Positions 1-12,240 of a DNA stretch of 64,000 nt are shown piece by piece. The notes under the pieces are model-generated. The model was not told where the DNA came from and made no database searches. It saw only the letters and a list, made by a program, of their open reading frames with translations. How positions within the stretch are numbered: position 1 is the stretch's first letter; each line of letters opens with the position of its first letter. Source of the DNA: Ananas comosus (Eukaryota > Streptophyta > Magnoliopsida > Poales > Bromeliaceae). A program made the translations under genes and the position numbers. Where the stretch lies: assembly GCF_001540865.1 (NCBI RefSeq), contig NC_033623.1, positions 2,737,067 through 2,801,066 on the forward strand, written 5' to 3'.

Positions 1-1002
1 ATGTGCAGAAGATGGGAGCTCTAATTCCATGCTTGATTTGCCGGTTCTTCGTCCGAGTGGCCCTCTAAGGGTCCAGATAGTTTCCCACCTCTCTCCTCTT
101 CCTTACTAAAATAGTGTTTTGAATGGCATAATGTCTTGTTGATAGTATATGATGGCACGTCCCATGCTAGTGAATGATAATAACAGTCCCATTTAAATGG
201 TAATAATTGTCTCATTCAAAACGTAAGCCTTCGTTTTTAGAAATAACAATAATTAGGAAAGATTAGTTGTTGTGATTTAGATGGATTTCTAATCATATGA
301 AATGCCTTGAATAAGTATAAGAAAATCAAATAATTTGAGGTTGGAACTTCCATGATTTGAATTTGTTAAAGCTAAGAAAAACTTATTTATCCAAAGGCAT
401 GCGTCGTAATAAAAGAAAATCGGGATGCTAAATGCATAGGTAATTGAAATTTTAATTTTAAATGATTTTTGGAGATCATATAATCAAATCACAGAAAGCA
501 AAAAGCATGATATCACAACTAAAAAAAACTAAAAAAATATATTGCATCTCTTGACCTGTTAGTGGATACTTCTATTTCTAAAGAGTTCAAGTTCACCCTG
601 TACCGCTTTAGGCTTAATGACTTGTGGCACGGTTGATCTCATTGTTGATGCTTATTGACTCGTGCTCAATAAGCTTGTGTTGTAACTGTGCATGAGCCCA
701 GCCTCTATGCTCATCTAACGGGAGTCTATCACTAATTGGCTGCTTCCTATGAGTTTATAAAATCTTCATTGATACCTGACACAAACAAGAAAATTGTGGA
801 CTTCTACGATGGTGTTGCTAGTCTTAGGAGAAGTTCGATAGAGGAGAATTTTGATAGAGAAAGAAGTCCATACATGGAGCATGAGCATTCAACTTCTGTA
901 TGCAAATTCTTAAGGACGAAACTTTCTTAAAGTAAACTGTATAATCGTTGCAACTAATTATGAGGTATTGCTATGGCATATTAGCGGAAGAATATTCAAT
1001 AG
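1..1002. other. Intergenic, no gene recognised
   Basis: I see no exon with recognisable protein similarity and no clear element ends. A 64-codon open stretch near 736-930 (+) resembles nothing I know. The sequence is A/T-rich spacer. Confidence 0.5.
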
Positions 1003-1310
1003 GTAGCTCCACAACGGCACCTTGCTGAGGAGCCCTCGATCTGTTGCCATGTGTCAGTTTTGCCTCTATCCAATGGTTATAATCATCCCTTGTAGGTTTC
1101 TTTTGGGGTTTTAGTATTAAAAAACACCCCATGAACACTTGGATAGAGACAAAACTAACATGTGGTAGCAGATCGCGGGCTTCCCAACGACACGTCATTG
1201 GGGAGCTCTCTACTGAAGTTTTATCCCAAGGGCTTCCCAATGACATCTCGTTAGGGAGCTCCCTATTGAAGTTTAATCCTACTTTAGGGGTCTCATGCAT
1301 ACTTTCTTTT
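1003..1310. repeat. Foldback repeat with direct sub-repeats
   Basis: The segment around 1003-1080 reappears in inverted orientation around 1133-1228. Both arms carry a shared core meaning 'gatctg-tacca-catgt-agttttg-ctctatccaa' in the reverse sense, so the strand can fold into a stem of roughly 75 bp. The right side also carries two direct copies (about 1179-1225 and 1230-1275) of a unit with GGGCTTCCCAA and GGGAGCTC. The open frames on both strands here are by-products of the inverted repeat. The element class is unknown. Confidence 0.6.
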
Positions 1311-1587
1311 TTTTGTTGTATTTGAATCTATATTTTGTTTTCTTTTTTTATTCCTTACCAAGAATTTTAAATCTTCTTCCAAGAATTGTCATGCCAATTG
1401 GCATAGTCTGGCATGGTCACGATATATGCCAATATTGCTTATTTTGGTAAGTCGGTGCTGTTTGTGCTGCATGTGCCGCTTGTGTGAAACATATATAATA
1501 GTTTATAAATAGCATATCGAGACGTGCCAACGTGGAATGTTATGCTAATAGTATCTGATAGCATATCCCATGCTGGTGGCATGGTAA

Positions 1588-1931
1588 CAAGGATTTAAGT
1601 GCCGTTGCATGAGGTCATGCTGGAAACTTGTCGGTACGGTATGGCATGGTGCGTGTCGGGCCGTGCCGATGAGTGCTGGTCACAAAAAGTATATGTGTGC
1701 CGACATGTAATGGCATGAAATATTTATTTTCTTCAGTAGCAAAATATGCAAATTATTTATTATATATTTTTATCAAATCTTTTGAACTTTGTTAAGAAAA
1801 TTACCTGCTAATTGGAAGAATAGAGGGTTTTGAGTTGTGCCATCGCTACGGGGACTGTATCGTGCCTATATCTTGCTGGCACGATACGGCACGGTGGATA
1901 CGGCCGTTGCTGATGGGCACTTTAATCCTTG
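1588..1931. mobile_element. Small hAT-type MITE with 8-bp target duplication
   Basis: The ends are inverted: CAAGGATTTAAGTGCC on the left, and the reverse complement of CAAGGATTAAAGTGCC on the right. The element is flanked by a perfect 8-bp direct repeat CATGGTAA at 1580-1587 and 1932-1939. An 8-bp duplication and short terminal repeats are hallmarks of the hAT superfamily. The 344-bp body has no coding capacity. It is rich in GGCAC/GTGCC words, as expected of subterminal transposase-binding repeats. Confidence 0.85.
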
Positions 1932-2282
1932 CATGGTAATAACAGCCTCACTCAAATCGATTAGAATCTTCCTATTGTATTTGAAATAAAGTTATTTTTG
2001 TGACAAATTAACTTGGTAAAAAATTAATTTGTTATTAATTAAATATTTTAATAAATTTTGTTGATAAATCCTATGGTAAACTTAGTTTTTAAATATGTCC
2101 CTCCTCAACTATAACTTTTACGCATTTGTCCTTCAAAAATTTTTGTTGCAAATACCTTTCCACCACCACAAAAAAAACTTTTATAGCATATATTCTGTAA
2201 TTATAACTTTGTTAATTCATTAATTGATCGTTGAGAATAATTGTTCCATAATTACTCATGTAACTTTTACTTGTCTTGAGTG

Positions 2283-3064
2283 TAGGGGTGGAAACGAGCC
2301 GAGCTCGAGCGAGCTTATCTCGGCTCAAATTCGGCTTGAAATTAATTTCGAGCCTAAATTTAAGCTCAAGCTTGGATTGAAATTAATTCGAGCCGAGCTC
2401 AGACGCGAGCTAATTTCGAGTCGAGCGAGCTCGAGCCCTAAAGAGCCGCTTGAAATTCTAACATCATCGATCAATAGTTTAATTTGTATAGAACATTACT
2501 CTATAATAGTTCAAAGCACAAAATATTTATGAAATATAGTTATTATAATATGAAAAAAAAAAAATTTATGAGTTGAGATATCTAATCTTTTCCGCTCACA
2601 TGTTTTTTCTTTCGCCTTCAATCTACATTTATTCATTTTCATTTATGCAATCAAAAATAAATAAATTATATAGATAAATATTGGATTAAATATCCAATCA
2701 TATATAATAACATTAAAATTTTATATGAATAATAATTTTTACTTAAAAAATATTCTGTATATTTTCTCAAGCAGTACAATTAACAGCAAAGGTAGGCAAC
2801 GGCGGTATATGCTGTTACTTGGTAACTTGGAGGGCTTTCGCTGGCCACTTAGGGGAGAGACAGAAAAAGGCAAGAGAGAAACATATTGAAATTTAGAGCT
2901 CTGTGAAAGAAAGAAGAAAGGGAAATGTATAATTTAGTGAAAATTTTGCTCTTTTATTTGTCTATTGGGTTTGTTTTATGGCCAACAACATTGGCCAATT
3001 TTAACTAAACTCAGATTATTTCACTCAGCCTATATATAATTAAAATATAAATTATTTATATATT

Positions 3065-3095
<31 letters not shown>

Positions 3096-3593
3096 CTATA
3101 TATATTATAATAATATATTGTAGAACTATATACTATCGAAAATATAGAGTTGTATTGATATTTTCAAAATGTTTGACCCATTGATATAGAATTGTATGGT
3201 TGGGATGATTGCAGTTCCCCTAGAATTAATTAAATTCCTAGGATTGAAGTGGTCCTTACAAGATAATAATATATTAATCAAAGATAAAAATGATTAAGGG
3301 GTTGATCTAAGAATAAAAAAATCTGAAGTACCGGGATTCTCGTATACTTTGATAGGATAGGTAGCCTCTACTATAGTATAAATATATAATTATCGAGATT
3401 TTTCGAAGCTTTTTGAGCGAGCCTAATTCGAACGAGCGAGCTTACCTTGGCTCAAATTCGGCTTGAAATTAATTTCGAGCCTAAATTTAAGCTCAAGCTT
3501 GGATTGAAATTAATTCGAGCCGAGCTCGAGCGAGCCAAATATCGAGTCGAACGCGAGTCAAACGCGAGCCGGCTCGCTCATTTGCCAGCCCTA
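2283..3593. mobile_element. Non-autonomous hAT element with 8-bp target duplication
   Basis: It starts TAGGGGTGGAAACGAGCC and ends with the inverted counterpart GGCTCGCTCATTTGCCAGCCCTA-type terminus. A perfect 8-bp direct repeat CTTGAGTG sits at 2275-2282 and 3594-3601. The subterminal zones (about 2290-2460 and 3410-3590) are packed with GAGCTCGAGC-like words. One ~80-bp block recurs in the same orientation at about 2318-2400 and 3449-3529. The 1.3-kb body has no transposase; the interior is A/T-rich with a TA microsatellite near 3077-3096. Mobility would need a transposase supplied in trans. Confidence 0.9.
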
Positions 3594-3974
3594 CTTGAGT
3601 GGCACCTTCACTTATACGAGATTACTAAAGAAGTATACAGTTCTCCTTGTAAACATACTACGCTATTCAATACTTCTATTATTAAATATCGTGATTAAAT
3701 AATAATTATAAATAACTCATCTAATTTCACCATGCCTTAAATTATATAATCAATCCAATCATGTTGACTGATATGGTGTTTATAATTGTTCAGACCGAGT
3801 TGCATGAAAAATGCTATCACTGTATCTAGTGTGGCAGATTCGACGTTGTGTAGTCAAATATTTTTAGCCATTATCTAATATAGTCATGTAGTGTAGGCAT
3901 AAGCCTATGAATAGGAGTTAAAGTTGAACACCCAATCATACCATAGTGCCCTTCCGAGGAGAGAGTGTTTAAAT

Positions 3975-4790
3975 CTATGTTGCACAGATATGGATACGAC
4001 ACGACATGGATATGATGATACGACAATTCCTAAAAGCTCAAGGATACGATACGCAGGGTATATTTGAATAAAATATTACTTTAAATATATTTTAATATAT
4101 GTTGATAATATGTGATGATATATCGAGGACAAAAAGGATATCTGGATTATATTACGGAGTATATATTGATATACATTAGCTAGTATAATTATTCTTGATT
4201 TGTTCGTTAAAAAAGATAATCATTCGCATGACACTATATTTGCACAAACTAGGTAATTAGCTATTCATATATGTATGTTTTATTAGGTTTTATTATATAA
4301 AATAGTAATAAAAGAAAATATGCTAACACTTGAATGGAAGAAGAAAAAATCATTCTCCATGGCCTTTGTTAATTAGTGCTAGGTTGGCAAATTAGATAAA
4401 ATAAAGTAAAAGCTAAGCCGTAAAAGACTGAACCATAGCTTAGTACTATGTCGAGATGGAGCGAGAGTGGGCGCCTTCAACTATCCAAGAGTTAAAAAGA
4501 TAGAAGAAATGACAAATTGAAGAAAGATTGTCATTTTTCTCACTCTTTTTCTTATTTTCAATGGGTTGGGATGTGGGCCTTTTGAAAAATTTTGAGTTCC
4601 TATCATTTTAAATCAAAAAACACGACCATATCCCCCTATATCTCTTTGTATCCATCATGTATCCGAGCCATATCCACTATTTTTTTATTTTTTAAAAACG
4701 TCAGATACTTCATTCCGATATCTGACACGTATCGGGCACGTATGGACATGTATCGGTATCCGATACGTGTCTGATACGAGAACGATGTGA
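3975..4790. mobile_element. Degenerate hAT-like element
   Basis: The left end (CTATGTTGCACAGATATGG) and right subterminal zone (repeated CGTATCGG / GATACGTGTC words, 4690-4780) resemble the ends of plant hAT elements that start 'tatgttgcac' and carry GGATACG-type subterminal repeats. The far right end is decayed, and I found no target duplication. No coding sequence is present. Confidence 0.5.
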
Positions 4791-4799
4791 AATTTGAAG

Positions 4800-5675
4800 T
4801 ATTAGTGCTTCATAGTATACAGTAACATCTTGAGTAAGGAATTAGGGTTCTTGCACACAATCCTGTGGCATAAAACTAGTTATTGACAAGCACAATCCAT
4901 ATGATCTTTCTCATAACTAATCAAGCTCAACATGCTTGTTTTCCAACAAATACTTGGAGACTTGCTCTAATGGTTTTAGCGCTAGGGATTCTTTACCCAA
5001 ATAAGGTAAAGGAAAATGTTACCTATACATCGTATTTGGGATGCATATCTTCTTTCTTTTTTTTTGAGGAATGGGTAGCTTGCTATTGCTTCATTCATTA
5101 AGAAGATGAATTAAGCTACAAAGTGGGATAGTTGGGCCTCAACGAGACGAAAAAAAAAAAAAACGAAGGAAGAGACATGCACTCGCTCTACACATAGAAC
5201 GCTTTCCAGAGCGAAAGAAACGAGCGAAAGGTTGAGAGTAGCNTATTAGTGCTTCATAGTATACAGTAACGTCTTGAGTAAGGAATTAGGGTTTTTGCAC
5301 ACAATCCTGTGGCATAAAACTAGTTATTGACAAGCACAATCCATGTGATCTTTCTCATAACTAATCAAGCTCAACATGCTTGTTTTCCAACAAATACTTG
5401 GAGACTTGCTCTAATGGTTTTAGCGCTAGGGATTCTTTACCCAAAAAATGCTACCTATACATCGTATTTGGGATGCATATCTTCTTCTTTTTTTTTTCGA
5501 GGAATGGGTAGCTTGCTACCGCTTCATTCACTAAGAAGATGAATTAAGCTACAAAGTGAGGTAGTTGGGCCTCAACGAGACGAAAAAAAAAAAAAACGAA
5601 GGAAGAGACATGCACTCGCTCTACACACAGAACGCTTTCTAGAGCGAAAGAAAGGAGCGGAAGGTTGAGAGTAGC
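4800..5675. repeat. ~440-bp tandem duplication joined at an N
   Basis: Copy 1 (4800-5242) and copy 2 (5244-5675) match almost base for base. Copy 2 lacks a short stretch (AGGTAAAGG region) and has a few substitutions. A single N at 5243 marks the joint. Each copy contains the 3' end and poly(A) tract (seen as poly-T) of the LINE to its right. The duplication, if real, is therefore younger than the LINE insertion. The N makes an assembly artefact a live alternative. Confidence 0.85.
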
Positions 5676-8304
5676 TGGCTCAGGGTTGCCTTTCGCTTCT
5701 CGAAAATTCTTTTGTTACGCTCCAGCCAGATAGTCCACCATAGGGAGGCGATTGTAGTTAACTCCAGTCGCCCAAAGGCGCCAGGTTTAGAACTGCTTAA
5801 ATCCCAAAGACTATACACAGAGAGGTAATTTTGTAAAACTCTCTTGTCCAAAAGCTGACCTTCCAACATGGATTTGGTAAAGTCACACCCTACAAAATGA
5901 TGATCTACTGTCTCAGCCATCGTTCGACAGAAGATGCAATTCTCTTCCCCCTGCTAGCCCCTTTTTCGCAGGTTATCTGCCGTTAGAACCCTACGTTTGA
6001 GAACTGTCCAGATGAAAATTTTCACTTTCAAAGGTACTTTAATAGACCACAATCGAGTATAACTTTTGTCTATCACTCCACCATCTTGCAGGAAGTTATA
6101 CAAGGATTTAACTAAAAAAATATCAGAATGAGCCCATCGCCATCTAACGACATCAAGATCACTGTTGGGCACCGTATCTGAAACCTTCTCCTTTAGCTTC
6201 AAAAATAGTTCTCTCTCCTGTACCGAGCGTGGGGTAAAACCGCACAGGATCTTGCGCCACTTCCAACCACCTTCGTCGAAACATGCCTTCACCGAATAGG
6301 ATTTGTTTAGCACATTACCAAAAATTCTAGGGAATTGGGACTGGAGTGAAATCTGACCACACCAAATGTCCGACCAAAAATTTACTCTTCTTCTATCCCC
6401 AATCGAGAAAGAAATTCCACATTTGAATACCTCCCTAGTCCTTAAGACATTCCGCCACCATTGCGAGGATGGTCTGAATGAGGCTCCTCTTTTAGCGGAC
6501 GTTTTCTGGAGTAGTACAGTCCTTCAATGAGGGGGCCCCACAAATGGTTCCTGTCAGAGAGGAATCTCCACCATCATTTCTCCAAAAGAGCCATATTCAT
6601 ACTCTCCAGGTCCTTGACCCCTAAAACCCTCCCCGTTCTCTATTCCTACATACCGCCTTCCATTGGACCAGACAGTGTCCCCCGGCGATAGTAGTCCCCC
6701 TTTTCCAAAAAAAAGCTCTCCTTAGTGCTTCGATACGGCATAAAACCCATTTGGGTGCTCTGAACACCGAGAAATAATAAAGAGGCAAATTCAATAGGAC
6801 CGAGTTCACAAGCACCGGTCTACCCCTTTGGGAAAGCAGTTTTAGTTTGCCACTCCTCGATTCGCTTTTCAATTTTACCGATAATAGGCCACCAGTCCTC
6901 CTTCGTAAGGCGTCTCACTGAAAGTGGGAGACCAAGGTAACGAAACGGGAAGGATCCCCGCTTGCATCCTAAAATGTCGGCCAACCTGTCCCCAGAGTAG
7001 GTCCCTCTACCCAGGTAGAACAATTCAGACTTAGACCTATTAATCTTCAGCCCGGAAGCCCACTCAAACAGTTGCCACAAGAACCGTAGGTTTCGCACCT
7101 GTCTCTCTCTTCAGCTTCGCAGGAAAAAATGATATTATCAACATATTGACTGATGGCAACCTTGCTTTCACTAGTCGGGCCTACCCCTTTTAGTAAGTAA
7201 TTGCAAACTGCTCTCGTTGTCAGTCTCGCCAAACCTTCTGCCACCTAAAGGAAAAGAAAAGGAGACAAAGGATCTCCCTGGCATAATCCTCTACGCGTTT
7301 TGATCTCTTTAGAAGGGGTCCTGTTAACTAAAATAGCCACTTTAGCGTTGGAAATGCATTTCTCAATCCATCCACACCACATTTCATTGGCCCCTAGCCA
7401 CTGCATGATCTTTCGCAAAAAATCCCATTTCACTCTATCGTAAGCCTTCTCAAAATCAGTTTTAATTCCAACACTCTCCTCTCCTACATATGAGCTCCAG
7501 CTAACCACTTCACTAGCCGTAACGAAAGAGTCCAGTATCAGTCGGCCTTTTAAGAAAGCGACCTGAGTAGGGGAAATAATATCTTTCATAACGCCTTCGA
7601 GTCTATTTGAAAGAACCTTGGAGATGATCTTGGGAACCCCATTGATAAGACTGATAGGCCTAAAGTCGCTTGCAGATTTGGCATCCTCTTTCTTAGGAAC
7701 CAAACAGATGTAGGCGTAATCCAAAGGTCCAAGATTAAAATTGCAGTCAAACAAGTCTAGAAAGATAATAAAGAGGTCGGCTGTAATCACATCCAAGAAT
7801 TTCTGATAGAACCTTAGATTAAACCCATCCGGTCCTAGAGCCTTGTCACCGCCTAGCTGAAAGGTGGCTTTTCTGATCTCCTCCTCGTCGAAGGGTGCCG
7901 TAAGCAGCTCCGAACTCAGGACCTATCTATCATGAAATAAATCGCTCCAATCTCCAAAAGTAGAGGTACTGGGGTTGTTCAGGGCGAAGATGTCTTTGAA
8001 TTTAGTATAAAAATAGTCCCTTTTTTCTTCCTCCCTAAAGATTCTTCTACTGTCGTCCTTCGCCAAGTCAATAAAGTTTTGTCTTCTTCTTCCATTAGCC
8101 GCCGAGTGGAAAAATTTAGTATTGCCGTCACCTTCTTTCAACCAATGCTGCTTGGCTCTAGTCTTCCACAAAATCTTCTCTTCTGCCACTATAGTCAACA
8201 GTTGTTTCTTGAGTTGTTTTCGTTTTTCTTGTTGTTGTGAGTCAAGGCGACGACGTTCCTCCAAAATGTCTAGCTTTTGTATCTCTTACACCGGACCTAT
8301 CTGA
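5488..8304 (-). mobile_element. 5'-truncated LINE (L1-type non-LTR retrotransposon)
   Basis: The element reads on the minus strand and ends at a poly(A) tract seen as T-run 5488-5497. It keeps, in order, the endonuclease-RT linker (8264-7923, with LKEGDGNTKFFH), the reverse transcriptase (7870-6820), the downstream conserved part (6872-6621) and the C-terminal zinc-finger region (5990-5639). The endonuclease is gone, so the copy is 5'-truncated, as is common for L1 elements. The 3' tail before the poly(A) (GAATGAAGCGGTAGCAAGC) recurs in other elements of this window. No target duplication was recognised. Confidence 0.92.
5639..7870 (-). pseudogene. LINE ORF2 remnant: reverse transcriptase and zinc finger
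   Basis: Pieces in several frames show RT motifs: KALGPDGF (about 7830), FRPISLINGVPK, GIKTDFEKAYDRV, GLCQGDPLSPFLF (about 7260) and a catalytic box reading QYVDN where YADD/FADD is expected. They continue with APKWVLCRIEALRRAFFW and end in a CxxC...HxxxxC finger (CIFCR...HHFVGC). Frame breaks occur near 7245, 7047 and 6820, and a stop sits just before the finger. The enzyme would copy LINE RNA at a nicked target, but the frameshifts and the Asp-to-Asn change at the active site make it inactive. Confidence 0.9.
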
Positions 8305-8501
8305 TGGGTGGGGTGTTTTCCCCGGTGGAGAAACCCCATCCATTGGATATATGGCATGTAGGATTTACACCCATTTTGGGTGTATGTGTAGAGCATTGCT
8401 CTAAGATAAGTGTTGTACATAATGATCTCCCCAGATTATCATTGGGCTTGTGATATTTTTTGACTATGAGCTATATGAGAATCATGTATAAAATTGTACA
8501 T

Positions 8502-8880
8502 GCTAAATTACACTTTGGTCCTCAAACTATGAGGCGCGTGATATTTTGATCCTCAAACTTCAATTTGTTGCAATTTCTAGCCCGAACTTTCTTAATTGTT
8601 TCAATCGAGTCCCACAACCCAATTTCGTTAACTAAATACTTACTAATTGCTAGTGTGGAACAATGGAAGTGATATGCTAGTGTTGTAATTGATGACACGA
8701 CAATGATTAAGATGTCACATCACTTCTACTTCAGCAACACCTCAATATTAGTCAGCTAAATTAATTTGTGGGAATTGATTGTAACAATTTAGAAAGTTCG
8801 AGCTAGAAATGACAACAAATTAAAGTTGTGGACCAAAGTGTTATATGCCTTATAGTTTCAGACCAAAAGTGTAATTTAGC
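8502..8880. mobile_element. MITE with ~100-bp terminal inverted repeats
   Basis: The left arm begins GCTAAATTACACTTTGGTCC and the right arm is its imperfect inverse, ending GTGTAATTTAGC. The arms pair over roughly 100 bp. The size and long arms suggest a Mutator-like MITE, but I could not see a matching target duplication. It has no coding capacity. Confidence 0.7.
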
Positions 8881-10280
8881 CTATTATGTAAAATGTCAAA
8901 TTTATAGTATACTGAAAGAGATGTCTTTCTAATGTGGATTTCATAAACAAACTTGTGGAAAACATAGCACAAAGAAGTAATGTTTGTGATAAAAAGAAAT
9001 AACTCTTTTGTTATTAAGAATAAATGAACTTTCCTAAATAGGTGTCAGTGATTGGCTTTTAATGCGTACAACTAATACCTGATTTTTTTTTTTTTTTTTT
9101 CCAAAGAGATGCGCGACTATGGATTAAATTGGAAATGTGATCAATAGAACTCATTGCAAATAAAAAATCATCTCAACTGTAAATTCAATTCTTGGAATTA
9201 ACTAAATGGCAAATCAATATAATTTTGTCTTATTTGCGACAAAATAGTGTGTAAAGAAGTTGTCATCAAGGTCCAGAGTTGGTCATTCATGCATTGATGG
9301 AGATTTTTTAGTCCTCCTAGCTGTGTAAGTAGAAGTCAAGGAAAGAAAGTTGTCAAGCAGAAAATACAATCAGAATTGAAGAAGAAACCGGAAATCTGAA
9401 AATAGTATTACTGAAATCTTTTTGGAATGGATAAGTTTTACTCGGTTTCAGGGAAAACTTGTTCCAAAATCAAGCAGTTATGTGCCAATCAAAACCCTGA
9501 AAGCAAGCCGGCTATAACTGAGAAATATAGATTGAAAAGTTCTGTTTTGCACTGTTTTGGTTTCTTCGCACAAACCTAGCTGGATTGCGGCTAGCTCAAA
9601 TTTGCTTAGATTGTACAATAACGGAATGAAGCATGCATTTTCCAGATTTTCAAGCAGTGAATGAAGCATGCTTTCGAGATTTCCGAAGGAAGAATTTGCA
9701 GCGGAACGAAACGGTATAGTTTATAGAAGTATTACAAGTGGAGAAGATACGAACTATTGTATCACACAACAAAACACAAATGGTCATGGAAGCACTCACA
9801 GGCTAAAACAATCAAGTAAATGCTGTTGCATCTTTATTAGCATAATTGGTTTCTGTGTGTGGTAAACCTTCTTATTGAAGAAGTTTTAAACAACAAACAT
9901 AAATGAAAGGGTTATTAGAATTTCAGTGGGGAAAATTGCTTATACATGAAAGCGGACCTATTAGCGCCACTCATTACTGTTATCTAAAAATTTTGTTCCA
10001 TTCTATGCGATAATATGAACCATAAATTAGAGTTAAACTAGGGGGTTATAGTGGGCCAGTTATTTATCAATTTCGTAAACTCAAGGAAACAAAATCTGCA
10101 TCTGGCGAAGCTGACTCGAACGCGACCAGTATAAGCAGTTTTTTTTTTTTTTTTTAACTGCATTACAATTTGTTTACTATGTTATAATTATGAATTGTCC
10201 TATTGGGGGTATTGTTCATCTATATAATTTCGCCTTTGAATTATTAAACTACTTAAAGCCATTCCTCCTTGTTGTCTTAG
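8881..10280. other. No gene seen; sequence upstream of PP2C exon
   Basis: This stretch should hold earlier PP2C exons if the gene were complete. I find none of the expected metal-binding or GHGG-type motifs in any frame. It includes poly-T tracts near 9084-9100 and 10140-10155. The polypyrimidine stretch ending TCTTAG at 10280 fits a splice acceptor. Confidence 0.5.
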
Positions 10281-10630
10281 GAGACAAGTACTTAAAACCT
10301 GAGGTAATATCTGACCCGGAGATAAAAGTAGTGGAGAGAACCGCGGAAGATGAGTTCATAATACTCGCCAGTGACGGGCTGTGGGATGTTCTGTCCAACG
10401 AACTGGCATGCGACGTGGCGCGGCGGTGCTTTGAGGAAGCTGATCCTGCTAGGGAGATCGCGCCTCTTCATACCGGTATCGACCTCAACGTAACGGGCGA
10501 CGAGGAAGAGGAGAACCCAGAGTCGGAGGCGAATTGCCACCTGGCGGCAGCGCTACTCGCCCGGCTCGCACTCGGGAGGAAGAGCAGTGACAACATAAGT
10601 GTCATTGTGGTTGATCTGAGAAGGGTGTAA
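10281..10630 (+). pseudogene. Orphan 3' exon of a PP2C protein phosphatase
   Basis: The reading frame encodes about 116 residues with hallmark C-terminal PP2C motifs: GDKYLKP, a DEFIILASDGLWDVLS block carrying a metal-binding Asp, and SDNISVIVVDL just before the stop. This layout matches plant clade A-like PP2Cs (abscisic-acid co-receptors), which dephosphorylate Ser/Thr in SnRK2-type signalling. The acceptor TCTTAG|GAGACAAG leaves the Gly codon split in phase 1, which fits the usual intron position in the family. Frame and stop are intact, but I found no upstream exons in the 10 kb to the left. It is either a gene fragment or the last exon of a gene with a very long, transposon-filled intron. 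Clade assignment is tentative. Confidence 0.75.
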
Positions 10631-11740
10631 GAGAGGGAGGGGAAGTCTGCTGCAGAGTTAGTTTTAGTTGGCTTTTAGAAATTTTCTTTGCTTTTCATAG
10701 TTGAGTTTATGAAAATGGAAGCTTAATGGAACAGGAGCAACATGTACATAGGTGATAGTGCAAGAAATTTGTTTAAGGCAAGGTCTTTTTCTTTTTTTTT
10801 TTCTTTTTTATGGGCTTTTGGTTTACTATATTTTGAAAGGTGAAAATGTAGGGAAACCTCCCTCAACTAGTGACCATCTTGGTTTTCGTTTTTCTTTTAA
10901 TTGATCTTTAAGTTTTTTGTTCATTTGATTCTTCTAGGAGTAATTGGTTTCACAACTTTATTTTCTGTTGACAAAGTACTATTAAAAAAAAATAGAGGTG
11001 TTTGAGTTTTCAAATTTGCCAATTGTTGAATCTGTTAGGTATCTAAATATGTAAATTGCCCAATTGGAGTTAGTTGAGGCTTTCAATATGTAAAATTAGG
11101 TACCTCTCCTATGTTTTTCAATTTCTTGAGGTTCACTTTTTTTTTTTTTTGGTTCCAACACTGTATCTGAGCCACATATTAATAGCATTTTTTTTTAATC
11201 TAACTTATCTTCATTTATTTCAATGAGAAAGGGTATTTGATCATAAAATATTGTTAGATAAACCAAATGATAAGTAATGTTTGATATAAATTTTAGGGGC
11301 TTTTGTCTATATATACTGTATTATTGTTCAAAATGTTTATTTACCCATGGTTTTTTAAAAAAATTTCCTTTCAAATTTCAAATCCTATTAGTAAGTTCGT
11401 AACGGCATAGATATATTTGAAAGAACTTTTTGAAGCTAGAAAGAGTATTTGGTCGATCAAGAATAAATTAGATATTTTTGAAGTTTTGAAGGGCATATTT
11501 GATATTATCTCGCGTATGCGTGTGTGTGTGCGTGTGCAGTTTGAACAGCAGTAGTTGCATTCAAATCATCAAACCAAACATCGAATTTGAGATTACATAT
11601 AGTTACAACTGCCGTGTAGTTACAACTACATACAACCAAATAGCTAAATGGATACTTGTTCTAAACATGTTGCTTAGATGGCACACATTTGATTGTTCTA
11701 GGTTATAGTCGAGACTCGTATGTGCTATGTTTATACACTC
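10631..11740. other. 3' flank of PP2C exon, no gene
   Basis: A/T-rich sequence with poly-T tracts and a short GT repeat near 11519-11537. No exon or element with clear ends was recognised. Confidence 0.5.
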
Positions 11741-11974
11741 TAAGGGCTTGTTTGGTCCACCTATTATAAACTATGGAATCGAAATGGAATTTATTGATTC
11801 CAGTAGTTGTTGTTTGTTTTCCAAAAATTAAATTTTGATTTTCATTTCACTCTGTAATGGGAATGACCCAATGCATTTATGGCTCAATCCGATTTTGAAT
11901 ATCGAATTGGCCCATTCCAAGTAAACCATTAAAAACCTAATGCATTAATGGGAACTTTACTACACTAGAAAGGA

Positions 11975-12240
11975 AGAGGGCAAGGCAACACGACTGGCGA
12001 ATATCCTCAACTATAAAGTTGGCCACGTTCCGTCATCTGGCTTATGTTCTTCATGTAGCATTCAGACCGAATGACTCTATGAAATTACGTCGATACTTCC
12101 ACATATTACGGGTAACGTAGGAGACATCTCTATTTTTCCCCCGGGGGATCTTAATTACCACTGCTTAGCTTTCAATTCGCCTCTGACCATCAAATTAAAT
12201 GTGAATAACCCGCCCTCCTCTCTTTGAAATTTGAAACAAG
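11975..12240. other. Organelle-like filler, origin unassigned
   Basis: Mixed-composition sequence directly 5' of the rpl2 fragment, within the foreign insert. Its character (no stop-poor frame, GC higher than the neighbours, a CCCCCGGGGG-like run near 12137) suggests organelle DNA, but I cannot name the locus. Confidence 0.35.

Noticed and set aside
971..1325. Open frames of 64 and 109 codons on opposite strands
   Set aside because: Both are products of the inverted repeat at 1003-1310.
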